From Coriobacteriales bacterium OH1046 (GTDB taxonomy: Bacteria > Actinomycetota > Coriobacteriia > Coriobacteriales > Atopobiaceae): a DNA stretch of 64,000 nucleotides. Below, piece by piece: positions 1 through 8,436 of this stretch. A model generated the notes under the pieces. That model was not told the DNA's origin and ran no database searches. It worked only from the letters and a program-made list of their open reading frames with translations. Both the position numbers and the translations under genes were made by a program. The stretch lies in contig RQYE01000004.1 of assembly GCA_004010535.1 (NCBI GenBank), positions 1 to 64,000 of the forward strand, in the 5' to 3' direction. The stretch's first letter is position 1, and the number at the start of each line of letters is the position of its first letter.

Positions 1-1
1 G

Positions 2-178
2 ACCTACACGGCCGTACCCGCTCCCCAGCCGGCAGCTCCCCAGCCCGCCCCGACTCCCGTCCCGGATCAGCCTGCCGCCCAGCCGGCACCGCAGCAACCC
101 GCCGTGTGCCCCGCATGCGGCACGGTCGTCGCACCCGGCTCCAAGTTCTGCGGAGTCTGCGGTCACCAGCTCTCCTAA
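2..178 (+). CDS. Zinc-ribbon protein, C-terminal fragment
   Basis: Only the last 58 residues are in the window; the reading frame enters from the left edge and stops at TAA 176-178. The visible part is a low-complexity Pro/Ala/Gln linker followed by a short zinc ribbon with two cysteine pairs, CPAC and CGVCG, about 14 residues apart. Such C-terminal or N-terminal ribbons are common on membrane-anchored or regulatory proteins of Actinobacteriota, often next to a Pro-rich spacer. The main domain is outside the window, so no function can be given. The frame is supported by the cysteine spacing and by the hairpin that follows the stop codon. Confidence 0.6.
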   Translation, partial: TYTAVPAPQPAAPQPAPTPVPDQPAAQPAPQQPAVCPACGTVVAPGSKFCGVCGHQLS

Positions 179-198
179 CCCATAGCGCATGCCGGCAA

Positions 199-230
199 GG
201 CCCCCATCGACGCTACCGTCGATGGGGGCC
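199..230. terminator. 14-bp perfect hairpin between convergent genes
   Basis: GGCCCCCATCGACG (199-212), loop CTAC, and its exact complement (217-230). It lies between the stop of the plus-strand zinc-ribbon gene (178) and the stop of the minus-strand nucleotidyltransferase (282), so it can end transcripts from both sides. Neither side has a T-tract, so it is not a classical intrinsic terminator. Confidence 0.5.
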
Positions 231-281
231 CGCATCGCACAGACCGGACAACCGGAGCGTACCTTGGCAAAAAACGGAGCC

Positions 282-1076
282 TTATTCCCAGTCCGTATAG
301 CTCCCGTCGACCGCGCACAGCTCCTCGAAGGAATCGATCTCGTCGATATCGTCGAAGCTGCATGCACGGATGGCGATCCGGTAGTGCTCGCGGCATATGA
401 CGCAGGGCACGTCATCCCAGAAGCGCTGCCTAGCCGCCCCATCCTCGAACACGCGGGGCAGATCGTCGGCGAGCCGACGGCCATCCTCGGCGCTCCAGTA
501 GGAGATCCCGTACATATGATGGCAGCCGTCCCCGCCCTTCTTGAGATCGCAGATGATGCCATCCTCGGTCGTGAAGCACCAGTCATCGGTATGCTCCACG
601 GGAACGCCCAGGTAGTTCGACTGATACTGGTAGCGCGTGATGAGCGCAGGATTCTTGAGGAAGAGATCGGACTCGAATACGTAGGCGTTCTCGAAATGGG
701 TTGCAGCAAGCACAGCCGACGAGATGTTGTTCGTCGAGGCGTAGTCGTGATTGTCGATGAAGCGGATGGCGGGGTATTTCCCGAGCAGCTCGTCGAAACA
801 GTCGGCGAGATAGCCGCGCACGAGGTAGACCTCCTCGATGCCCACGGCGGCAAGGGCGTCGAGGAGCGAGTCGATGATGCGCACGCCATGGACCCTCACC
901 AGCGGTTTGGGGCAGGTCCTCGTGACGGGCATCATCCGCGCCCCGAAGCCGGATGCGAGCATGATAGCGCGCCTGGCGCGATACGGCTCGAGAAGAGCGA
1001 GCTCTGCGGCGGTGGCGGCACCCTCATGCGCCCGCGCGGCCAAGCGGTCGAATTCCGCGCGCGTCAGCTCACCCAT
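282..1076 (-). CDS. LicC-like nucleotidyltransferase
   Basis: This 264-residue protein is a nucleotidyltransferase of the LicC/RmlA-like family, which activates phosphocholine or a similar phospho-alcohol or sugar phosphate with an NTP. After about 35 helical N-terminal residues it shows LASGFGARMMPVTRTCPKPL, a variant of the family's G-x-G-x-R-x(n)-P-K-P nucleotide-binding signature. The later segment FESDLF carries the metal-binding Asp. The start at 1076 is chosen because AGGAGG lies 6-7 bases upstream; the next ATG at 1082 sits directly against that site. It overlaps the upstream gene by 8 bases, so the two are translationally coupled. It is the last gene of the seven-gene surface-polymer operon. 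The substrate is not visible from sequence; CTP and a phospho-amino-alcohol are inferred from the neighbours. Confidence 0.8.
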   Translation of the reverse strand: MGELTRAEFDRLAARAHEGAATAAELALLEPYRARRAIMLASGFGARMMPVTRTCPKPLVRVHGVRIIDSLLDALAAVGIEEVYLVRGYLADCFDELLGKYPAIRFIDNHDYASTNNISSAVLAATHFENAYVFESDLFLKNPALITRYQYQSNYLGVPVEHTDDWCFTTEDGIICDLKKGGDGCHHMYGISYWSAEDGRRLADDLPRVFEDGAARQRFWDDVPCVICREHYRIAIRACSFDDIDEIDSFEELCAVDGSYTDWE

Positions 1077-2652
1077 GCCCATCCTCCTCGTACAGGGGCA
1101 TGGCAGCATCGCAGTAGGTTTGCGCGGCGCGGTACCAGATGTAGAGCCACGCGCCCACCGGGCTGCCCTTCGCCCCCTTGTAGATCGCCCATACATACCA
1201 GTACCAGCCCACCAGCGCAACCGCAGCCAGGCAGTGGCGCTGCTCGGCCGGCGTAGCCGCCCTCCCGTAATAGAGGTCGATGACCTCGAGGGTCTTATCG
1301 GGCGGGTAGTTGGAACCCTGCGCGACGAAGTTACCCAGATCGCACGCGTAATCGCCCATGGCGGAGTATTCCCAGTCGATGAGCCACATATCGTCTCCGC
1401 GCACGAGCAGGTTGGGGCCGTAGAAGTCGTTGTGGCAGAGCACCGGCTCTCCCCCATCGGCGGCAAGGTGGTCCGCAAGCCTGCCCATCCGCTTCGCGAG
1501 CTCGGAGAAGCCGCGCGGCAGCGGGTAGTGCATGGCGCGCAGGATGCCGGCGATCTTCTCGGCCTCGGCTCGGTAGTCGAACGACCACGGGGAGGTCTCG
1601 CCGCTCTCATGCAGGCGCCGCACAAGCGAGAGCGCACGCTGCACGTGATCGCGCTTGCCGTAGTCGAATGGTTCGCAGCCATCGATGAAGCGCGAGAGCT
1701 TCCATCCCTCGGCGGGGTCCTCGTACACGAAGGTCTCGTCGAGGCCCAGCTTGCGGGCGATATCCAAGGCGTGCGCCTCGGCGGCGCGGTTGATGATCTC
1801 ATCGGTTCCCGCCCCGGGGTGGCGGTACACGTACACCGTCCCCTTGCAATCGAAGCGGAACGAGAGGTTGGTGAGGCCCTGCTTGATGGGAACGACATCC
1901 GTGATGTCGCGCCGCTCGCAGCACAATGCGGCGCAGATGTTGTCCAAGATGGAAAGATCGATGTTCTCCACGAAATCGCGGTCGTAGGCGGAGAGATCGT
2001 TGAAGCTCTTGAACTCGTGCACAGCATCTTCGGGAAGCACGCGCGCCTGCAGACGGATCTCATCCGCATGCTGGGCGTAGACCTGGTCCCAGAGCATGGA
2101 TGCGAACAGAGGCTCATGACTCTCGTACTCGAGGATCCTTGCAAACGCCGCACCGTCTTCTTCCGAGAAGAACGCAGGCCCCTGCAAGATGAGGCGGCTC
2201 GGGATCTGCGGGGAGAGCGCGCAGATCGTCCCATCCCCTCCGATCTCGGCCCGAAGCTCCCGTTTGGAACCCGCGCGCTCGACGAGCGTGGCAAGCGAGC
2301 CATCTTCGACACCAACGAAAGGATTCTCGGGAAAGTACTGGTCGGATGAGCACACCCACGCGCCGGGAAGCACATCCCGCGCGATGAGCAGGGAGGCGGC
2401 GCTGCCCGTATCGGCATAGTCGGCATTGACGAGGATATGCGCTCCGAACCCATCCTCGAGGTAGAAGAGCGATTCCTTCATGTAGCCCACCACAACAGAG
2501 ACATCGTCCACGCCCGCCGCGCAAAGCTGGCGGATGAGCCGCTCGATGAGCACCTCGCCGCGCACGGTCAAAAGGGCTTTGGGCAGCTCGTAGGAGAGGG
2601 GGGCCATGCGCGTTCCCGATCCTGCCGCAAGGATGATCGCACGTCGGGCCAT
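1069..2652 (-). CDS. Nucleotidyltransferase-choline kinase fusion (LicC-LicA type)
   Basis: A 527-residue two-domain enzyme. Residues 1-230 are a LicC-like nucleotidyltransferase with LAAGSGTRMAPLSYELPKAL near the N-terminus. Residues 250-520 are a choline/ethanolamine kinase-like phosphotransferase with the catalytic loop CHNDFYGPNLL (Brenner motif HxDxxxxN) and the metal-binding IDWEYS. Together they could phosphorylate an amino alcohol and link it to CMP, as LicA and LicC do for choline in phosphorylcholine-decorating bacteria. The start codon directly follows the stop of the upstream amidohydrolase (TAG then ATG), and the end overlaps the next gene by 8 bases. The domain calls are firm; choline as substrate is inference, because ethanolamine or an unusual amino alcohol would fit equally well. 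Confidence 0.85.
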   Translation of the reverse strand: MARRAIILAAGSGTRMAPLSYELPKALLTVRGEVLIERLIRQLCAAGVDDVSVVVGYMKESLFYLEDGFGAHILVNADYADTGSAASLLIARDVLPGAWVCSSDQYFPENPFVGVEDGSLATLVERAGSKRELRAEIGGDGTICALSPQIPSRLILQGPAFFSEEDGAAFARILEYESHEPLFASMLWDQVYAQHADEIRLQARVLPEDAVHEFKSFNDLSAYDRDFVENIDLSILDNICAALCCERRDITDVVPIKQGLTNLSFRFDCKGTVYVYRHPGAGTDEIINRAAEAHALDIARKLGLDETFVYEDPAEGWKLSRFIDGCEPFDYGKRDHVQRALSLVRRLHESGETSPWSFDYRAEAEKIAGILRAMHYPLPRGFSELAKRMGRLADHLAADGGEPVLCHNDFYGPNLLVRGDDMWLIDWEYSAMGDYACDLGNFVAQGSNYPPDKTLEVIDLYYGRAATPAEQRHCLAAVALVGWYWYVWAIYKGAKGSPVGAWLYIWYRAAQTYCDAAMPLYEEDGHG

Positions 2653-4218
2653 CTAGATCTTCGCCTTGCTTGCAAGGCCGCAGATGAGGGCGGTGACCAT
2701 GTTCTTGGACTGGGGGCGGTAGGGCTTGCCGGATAGGATCAGGCGCTCGACCGCGATGGCGCCGAAATCGGCGGCGGGAACCTCGTAGGGATTGGCGGAG
2801 AGCACGACCATATCGGCGATCTTGCCCGCCTCGAGCGAGCCGCGCTCGTGCTCGTCGAAGCTGGCCCATGCTCCGTTGTAGGTGCACATGCGCAGGGCCT
2901 CCCGACGCGTGAGGCGCTCATGCCTGCTGGGGTTGTTGACGGCCTTATCCATCCACATGATGGGGTCGGGGTCGGTGCAGGGTGCATCGGAGCCTGCGGA
3001 GATGACGACGCCCTTGTCCCAGAGGGTGCGGATGGGATTCAGGCGTGCAGCCCGCGCAGGCCCGAGCAGCGACTCGAGGTAGCCATCGGACTCCTGCGGC
3101 CAATCGATGAAGGAGGTCTGCATGGGTATCTGGATACCGTAGTCCGCGCAGATGTCGATACCCTCTGCGGTGGGCAGGCAGCCGTGGATGATGCCGTGGC
3201 GGTGATCCGCGCGCGGGCCGGCATCGAGCGCGGCTTTGAGGCAGCGGGCGGCCTGCGCGAAGGCGGCATCGCCGATGGCATGCATCTCGATCTGGAGACC
3301 GGCTTCGTGGGCCTGCCGGCAGAAGCCGATAACCTGCTCGTCGGTGTAGTAGAGCACGCCGCAGTCCTCGCTCGCGGCATAGGGCTCGATGAGGGCGGCA
3401 TCGACGGAGCCGAAGCAGCCGTCGAGGGCGCAGGCGAAGCAGCCGCCGATACGCGGGAGCTTGCGGGACGTCGCGACCGCAACGTCCATAGACTGCGGGA
3501 ACACGCGCATCTGGAAGCCATGCTGGGCGCCCCTGCCGACGATCTTCTCGAGCGTGATGTCGAGGTCGCCGGCAAAGCCGATGCCCGACACCGTGTGGAC
3601 CATGCCGATGCCCTTGGACGCGAGGTAATCCATGGCATCGAGCATGTTGGAGACGAGCTCGGGGAGCGAGAGCGAGGCGGTGATGAGGCCCGAGGCGGCG
3701 AAGAAGGCCTCCTGGTTCATCTCGCCCGTATCGGGATGGTAGCCGCGGAGACCCCTGACCTTCTTATCCGCGAGTTCGAGCAGCCTGGAGTTGACCACGC
3801 AGGCATGGCCATCGTACTTGACCATCATGAAGGGCCTGTCGGAGCAGACCGCGTCGAGCTCCGCGCGGGAGAGCAGGCGCCCCTCGGCTACCGAATGCGG
3901 CGAGGCGCCGAAGGCGATGAGGATCCTCGCTTTGGAGCGCCGCGCGAAATCGGAGGCCATCTGCATGATCTCCTCATTGGAACGCGCAGCCATGACGTTC
4001 AGCCCGGCATTGAAGGTGGCGAAGCTCGCGAAGTGCTCGTGGGTGTCGACGAAGCTGGGCGCAAGCGCGCGGGTGCCCAAGCTGATGACGGGACCGCCGG
4101 CGTATGCGGACGGGAGCTCGTCTCCCACGAAGACGATGCGCCCCCGATCCTCCACGAGATAGCGGAAGACCTCGTCCTGCGCGTTGACGGTTAAGATGGA
4201 GCCCTTATAGACGTTCAT
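2653..4218 (-). CDS. YtcJ-like amidohydrolase (Amidohydro_3)
   Basis: A 521-residue metal-dependent hydrolase of the amidohydrolase superfamily, YtcJ/Amidohydro_3 branch, at the usual length. It shows the N-terminal beta-sandwich strands, then FVDTHEHF, a variant of the metal-binding HxH, later MHAIGDAAF and a C-terminal SAGSDAPC with the metal-binding Asp. There is no signal peptide, so it should be cytosolic. Family members cleave amides, carbamates or exocyclic C-N bonds of unknown metabolites, and the substrate here is not predictable. Its place inside an operon of nucleotidyltransferases suggests that it trims or supplies an amine precursor of the ligand. It is separated from the opine-dehydrogenase-like gene by 30 bases. 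A paralogue lies at 46538-48163. Confidence 0.75.
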   Translation of the reverse strand: MNVYKGSILTVNAQDEVFRYLVEDRGRIVFVGDELPSAYAGGPVISLGTRALAPSFVDTHEHFASFATFNAGLNVMAARSNEEIMQMASDFARRSKARILIAFGASPHSVAEGRLLSRAELDAVCSDRPFMMVKYDGHACVVNSRLLELADKKVRGLRGYHPDTGEMNQEAFFAASGLITASLSLPELVSNMLDAMDYLASKGIGMVHTVSGIGFAGDLDITLEKIVGRGAQHGFQMRVFPQSMDVAVATSRKLPRIGGCFACALDGCFGSVDAALIEPYAASEDCGVLYYTDEQVIGFCRQAHEAGLQIEMHAIGDAAFAQAARCLKAALDAGPRADHRHGIIHGCLPTAEGIDICADYGIQIPMQTSFIDWPQESDGYLESLLGPARAARLNPIRTLWDKGVVISAGSDAPCTDPDPIMWMDKAVNNPSRHERLTRREALRMCTYNGAWASFDEHERGSLEAGKIADMVVLSANPYEVPAADFGAIAVERLILSGKPYRPQSKNMVTALICGLASKAKI

Positions 4219-4248
4219 GTGCGCCTCGCAGAGACAGTGCAGACTTGG

Positions 4249-5328
4249 TTACAGATGGTAGAGCGCCTTGAGCGCCTCGATACCCGCAGGGATGCCCTCG
4301 AAGAACTCACGGGCAGAAGAAACGCCGGGGTACCATTCCCACACATGATCGATATGCGGCGTCCCGATCCCGGCGAACGCGGCGAAATCCTTGATTATCT
4401 TGAGACCGTAGGGGAAGTCTGCTCGGAAATACCTTGAGGTGAAATCAGGTGCCCACTGCCCGGGCGCGACCTGCCTCATGGGGGAGGTCAAACCCTTGAA
4501 AGCGGGGATATGCGCTATCTTCGCGGTCATTGCCGCAGCATCGGGACTTTCGTAATGCGCTTTGAGCGACAGGACCTCCGACAAATCGATATCGAGCATC
4601 CTCTCAAGAGCGCGGCAGACCCGCTGCAGCTCGTCATCGCAGGCGATCAGCAGCTCAGAGCTGGCATCATCCCAACTCTCGTAGAACAGGATGTTGGCGG
4701 GATACACGATGCCGGGTTCCCACGATGAGAACATCGAACAGAGGCGCGTGGTGTGCAGGATCGGGTTCGACGGGGTGAGCGTCTCGACAAGGTAGTTCGG
4801 CAGGACCCGGACGGGCATCTCGAAGAGCTCGGCGACCACAGAAGCGCGATCCTGCGCGATCCGGGCGGGCACCGATGCAAGCTGGAGCTCCGCTTTGCGT
4901 CCGAGCATGTACACGCTCTTTCCGCGCTCCTTCAAACGCGCCACGCAGTGGACGCGCTGAAGGCCGAGAAGGGCAGCCCCCTTATCGATGCAGGCGCCGA
5001 AGAAGAACTCGGCGGCCGCGCCGGGCATCACGCAGACCGTCTGGCCGGCTTCGATGCAAGCCGCCAGCTTCTCCCCGAGATCGCGGAACATGAACGTCGG
5101 ATAGGTTATGCAGATCATCTCTGCACCGTCGACGGCAACGGCTAGGTCGTCGGTGATGCAGGAAAGCGTTCCCTGCAGGATCAGCCCATCGTCGGTATCG
5201 AACACGTCTATCGTCTTGGAGAATATCTGCGGCTCCGATGCACGCAGACGCACGGAGTGTCCACGTGCAGCGAACTCCGCTGCGATGAGCGTGCCTATAT
5301 TTCCCCCGCCGATGACAGCGATTTCCAT
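4249..5328 (-). CDS. Opine/octopine dehydrogenase-like NAD(P)-binding protein
   Basis: 359 residues. The N-terminus MEIAVIGGGNIGTLIAAEF is a Rossmann fold with the GxGxxG dinucleotide-binding loop. The remainder resembles the NAD/NADP octopine/nopaline dehydrogenase family, including the C-terminal helical domain with conserved His residues in TTRLCSMF and SLKAHYE regions. Known members reductively condense an amino acid with a 2-oxo acid, or run the reverse reaction. The gene sits 20 bases downstream of the nucleotidyltransferase-PLP fusion and 30 bases upstream of the amidohydrolase in the same operon. An amine-linked acid as intermediate in ligand synthesis is a possible role, but this is inference. 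Ketopantoate-reductase-like enzymes share the fold, so the exact reaction is open. Confidence 0.65.
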   Translation of the reverse strand: MEIAVIGGGNIGTLIAAEFAARGHSVRLRASEPQIFSKTIDVFDTDDGLILQGTLSCITDDLAVAVDGAEMICITYPTFMFRDLGEKLAACIEAGQTVCVMPGAAAEFFFGACIDKGAALLGLQRVHCVARLKERGKSVYMLGRKAELQLASVPARIAQDRASVVAELFEMPVRVLPNYLVETLTPSNPILHTTRLCSMFSSWEPGIVYPANILFYESWDDASSELLIACDDELQRVCRALERMLDIDLSEVLSLKAHYESPDAAAMTAKIAHIPAFKGLTSPMRQVAPGQWAPDFTSRYFRADFPYGLKIIKDFAAFAGIGTPHIDHVWEWYPGVSSAREFFEGIPAGIEALKALYHL

Positions 5329-5348
5329 AGTCGCCCCCCCTCGGATCC

Positions 5349-7166
5349 CTATCGATACAGCACAGATCTCATGGCCCTGACCAAGCAGGCGTTATCATCC
5401 GCGCCGCGCACGGCCACGCGCACGAACTGCCGCCCGTCGCGTTCGATCTTCCCGGAGAGGTCCTTGATGAGGATCCGGTGATCCGCCAGGAGCCGCCTCG
5501 TGAGCTCGCGCGCGCCCACGGGCCCCGTGAGCTCGACCATGAGGTAGTTGGCCTGCGAGGGAAGCGGGCGCACCCCCTCGATCCGCGCAAGGCCATCGGC
5601 CAATGCGGTGCGGGCCGCGCGCAGCCCCACGAGGGCGTCTCGGTAATCGCCTAGATACTTCTCGGCGATCTGGAGGAAGAACTCGCCGAAAGAGTTGATG
5701 TTCCAGATCGGCACCGCGCGCTTGATCGCGGCGATGAGCATGATATCGGCGGAGGCGGCGACGCCCAGGCGCACGCCCGGCACACCGTAGGACTTGGAAA
5801 TGCTCTTCACCGCCACGAGATGCGGGTAGCGCCCGAGCAGTTCGTCATCGAGGAAGGTATTGGCGGGCTCGTCTGAGAAATCGGAGAACGACTCGTCGTA
5901 TACGAGGCGGATGCCCCGCCCTTCGCACCACGCAGCCAGACGCGCGACCTCGGCCTTGGGCATGTAGCAGCCCGAGGGATTGTCGGGATTGATGAGCACG
6001 AGGGCCTCGAGATCCTTGTCGGCGAAGAAGGCCATGAGCTCGTCGGCGGTGTAGGAGAAGTCCTCATGCGCGGGGACGAAGACGACCGAGCGCTCCTCAG
6101 GATAGCGGTTGGGATACTCCTCGAAGGTGGGGCGGATGAAGCCGACCTTGCCCCCGAAACCCTCGAGAAGGGCCTTGATGAGCTCCGCAGCGCCGTTGCC
6201 CACCACGATGCGGTCCTGAGCCACGCCGAAGGTCTTGGCAGCCAGCAGCGCGTTCACGCGCATGCCCGAGGGATACTGGGCGACCAGCGTATCGAAGCTC
6301 GCACGCATCTCGTCGAGCAGGCGCCGGGGCGGAAAGTAGGGGTTCACGAGATAGCAGAAGTCGGTGAGGCGCGGATAGCGCCAATAGCCGCCATAGCGGG
6401 ACTCGAGCAGGCCGAGCCGCTCGTCATCGTCGGGCGAGAACATGGACTCGGCGATATCGAGATCCTGGATGTCGTCGATCTCGTACCAGAGCCGGCCATC
6501 GAGGCGCTTGGCCTTGAGCTCGGAATCGTCGAGGTGCATGATGACGCGGAGCACCTGCTCGTAGTACTCGTTGTTGCCGAGCGCCTTGACGTATGCCTCG
6601 AGGAAGGGCACGTAGTGGGTACGCGAGAACTCCTTCGAGAACTTGTAGATGTTCACGGTCTTGTAGTACGAGGAGATGTCTTGGAACCTGAACTTCCTGC
6701 CGGGGACGAAGGCGACGATATCGTCGTTCTCGTCCACCTTGACGACGGTGCCGTCCATCCAGCTCTCGTACGCGTCCACGAGGGCGAGCGTAGGGCGGGG
6801 ATCGTCGACGAGATCGCGCAAGATCCCCTCCTCGAAGATGATGTCGCTCTCGAGCAGCAGGGTGTCGTCCTCCTCGAGATCGCCCATGGCAAGCGAGAGC
6901 GAGTAGATGTTGTTGGTCTTGTCGTAGAACGGGTTGAGGCGCCATTCGATGGGCGTCGCGACGTCGAGCGTGGAGACATACGCGCGCAGGCCCTCCGACC
7001 GGTAGCCGTCGACGATGACGATGCGCGCGAGGCCGAGCTCGTCGAGCTGCGCGAGGGCGCGTTCGATGAGGGTTGCGCCGCACACCTCGATCATGCACTT
7101 GGTGTTGTCGGCGGTGAGCGCCTTGAGGCGCTTGCCCATGCCCGCCGCGAGGATGATAGCCTGCAT
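5349..7166 (-). CDS. Nucleotidyltransferase-PLP enzyme fusion (FrbH-like architecture)
   Basis: A 605-residue fusion. Residues 1-245 are a LicC-like cytidylyltransferase (LAAGMGKRLKALTADNTKCM signature; LLESDIIF metal site). Residues 255-605 are a fold-type I PLP enzyme of the HisC/CobD group, with INPDNPSG, YDESFSDF and the Schiff-base lysine in SISKSYGVPGVRLG. The same order of domains is known in FrbH, which attaches CMP to an amino-phosphonate and decarboxylates it. CobD-like enzymes decarboxylate phospho-threonine or phospho-serine. A chain that produces a CMP-activated amino-alkyl ligand would therefore fit. No PEP mutase is in the window, so phosphonate chemistry is not shown, and a plain aminotransferase is also possible. 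It lies 12 bases after the TagB-like gene. Confidence 0.75.
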   Translation of the reverse strand: MQAIILAAGMGKRLKALTADNTKCMIEVCGATLIERALAQLDELGLARIVIVDGYRSEGLRAYVSTLDVATPIEWRLNPFYDKTNNIYSLSLAMGDLEEDDTLLLESDIIFEEGILRDLVDDPRPTLALVDAYESWMDGTVVKVDENDDIVAFVPGRKFRFQDISSYYKTVNIYKFSKEFSRTHYVPFLEAYVKALGNNEYYEQVLRVIMHLDDSELKAKRLDGRLWYEIDDIQDLDIAESMFSPDDDERLGLLESRYGGYWRYPRLTDFCYLVNPYFPPRRLLDEMRASFDTLVAQYPSGMRVNALLAAKTFGVAQDRIVVGNGAAELIKALLEGFGGKVGFIRPTFEEYPNRYPEERSVVFVPAHEDFSYTADELMAFFADKDLEALVLINPDNPSGCYMPKAEVARLAAWCEGRGIRLVYDESFSDFSDEPANTFLDDELLGRYPHLVAVKSISKSYGVPGVRLGVAASADIMLIAAIKRAVPIWNINSFGEFFLQIAEKYLGDYRDALVGLRAARTALADGLARIEGVRPLPSQANYLMVELTGPVGARELTRRLLADHRILIKDLSGKIERDGRQFVRVAVRGADDNACLVRAMRSVLYR

Positions 7167-7178
7167 CTGTCCTGCCCC

Positions 7179-8426
7179 CTATTCGGATGGATTCACCAGC
7201 TCGTCGTGCTTTCCTATGAGATAGTCGACCGTGCGCGCAACGCTCTCGCCTTGGAAGGCCCATGTCTGCCGACGGGCACGCGCCCTGCCCTCTGCCAGCG
7301 CGGTGTCTGCGATGACCTCGTCGATGACCGCCCGCATCCTCGGGAATTGGTCCCTCGAGAGTTCGGGGCCGAGCGCAGCGTAGATGGCAGACGTCCAGAG
7401 CGGCCCGTCGAGCCACGCGGAATCGTAAACCGCGTTGTCGAGGGTGCTCTGCGTGGAGATGACCGGCTTGTCGAAGATGAGGGCATAGTCGAGAACGACG
7501 CCCGAGAAGTCGCTGATCATGATGTCGGCGCGATGGAGGACCTCGAAGTTGTCGTTGTCGAAATTCCAGCTCAGGGACTCGCCGTCGGGGTATGCGGCCA
7601 TGAGGGAATCGAGCAGCTTCTTCTCTGCGGTCATGGACTGCGGATGCGGGCGGATGACGATATCGTATCCGGTGGCGAGCAGGGCGTCGATGACCTCCTT
7701 CCCATAGACCGAGAGGATGGCGCTCTCGCCCCACGAGGGGGCGAGCAGGACGCAGGGATGCTCGTTGCGGACCGGCGCGAGGGTCTCGGCGCGCTCGGCC
7801 ATGATGTCGAGGTAGGTGCAGCCCACGATCTCGAGCTCCTTGGGAGGGAGTTTGCGGAGCTCCTCGAGCGTGCGGATCTCATCGGCCTGGAAATCGCATG
7901 AGAGCAGGACCGCATCGTAGAAATCGAGGCCGAACATGCGATAGCCGGCTGCGGTCCCCAATGCATGGAGGATATGCACGTAGCAGTCCACGTTCTTGGA
8001 ACGCTTCCACTGGAGCACGTCGAGGCCGGGCGTGGTCGAGAGCACCACGTTCGCGCTCATCATGTTGAGGCGGGCGAAGGCCTTGTTTCCCTCGCCGATG
8101 AACTCGCACACCACATGCTCGTAGTCCTCATCGAGCGCAGGGTCGTCGGGCGAAGCCGTCCAATAGCGGAGCTCCACGCCGCGCCGCTCGAACTCGTCGC
8201 AGATGGGCTTGAAGATGTTCCAGTAGCGTTTGTGGTCTGCGAAGACCACGAACGGGAGCTTCCCCTCGTCGACCAGCCTGGCATTGCTTCCGGACAGCAT
8301 GACGCGGATGCTGATGAGCATCTTGCGCAGGAAGAAATACCCCGTGGTCACCAAACCGATGAGCAGTGTGAAGAGCATGCTGCCCGTACCGGGGTCGATG
8401 TAGCGGGAAAGGTGGGCGGATATCAT
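7179..8426 (-). CDS. CDP-glycerol glycerophosphotransferase family protein (TagB/TagF-like)
   Basis: 415 residues. It starts with an N-terminal hydrophobic segment (about residues 15-40), so it is probably membrane-associated on the inner face. The C-terminal half has the family marks IRPHPQS and SDFSGVVLDYALIFDKPVI, as in TagB/TagF enzymes that transfer glycerol phosphate from CDP-glycerol to a teichoic-acid primer or chain. A LicD-like or other polyol-phosphate specificity cannot be excluded. A ribosome site (GGTGAG) precedes ATG 8426. The gene begins 10 bases after the YidC/LtaS-like fusion and ends 12 bases before the nucleotidyltransferase-PLP fusion, which places it in the surface-polymer operon. 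Confidence 0.85.
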   Translation of the reverse strand: MISAHLSRYIDPGTGSMLFTLLIGLVTTGYFFLRKMLISIRVMLSGSNARLVDEGKLPFVVFADHKRYWNIFKPICDEFERRGVELRYWTASPDDPALDEDYEHVVCEFIGEGNKAFARLNMMSANVVLSTTPGLDVLQWKRSKNVDCYVHILHALGTAAGYRMFGLDFYDAVLLSCDFQADEIRTLEELRKLPPKELEIVGCTYLDIMAERAETLAPVRNEHPCVLLAPSWGESAILSVYGKEVIDALLATGYDIVIRPHPQSMTAEKKLLDSLMAAYPDGESLSWNFDNDNFEVLHRADIMISDFSGVVLDYALIFDKPVISTQSTLDNAVYDSAWLDGPLWTSAIYAALGPELSRDQFPRMRAVIDEVIADTALAEGRARARRQTWAFQGESVARTVDYLIGKHDELVNPSE

Positions 8427-8436
8427 GGGTGCTCAC

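Noticed and set aside
1077-1082. ATG 1082 as start of the first nucleotidyltransferase
   Set aside because: It touches the AGGAGG site; ATG 1076 has the normal 6-7 base spacing.
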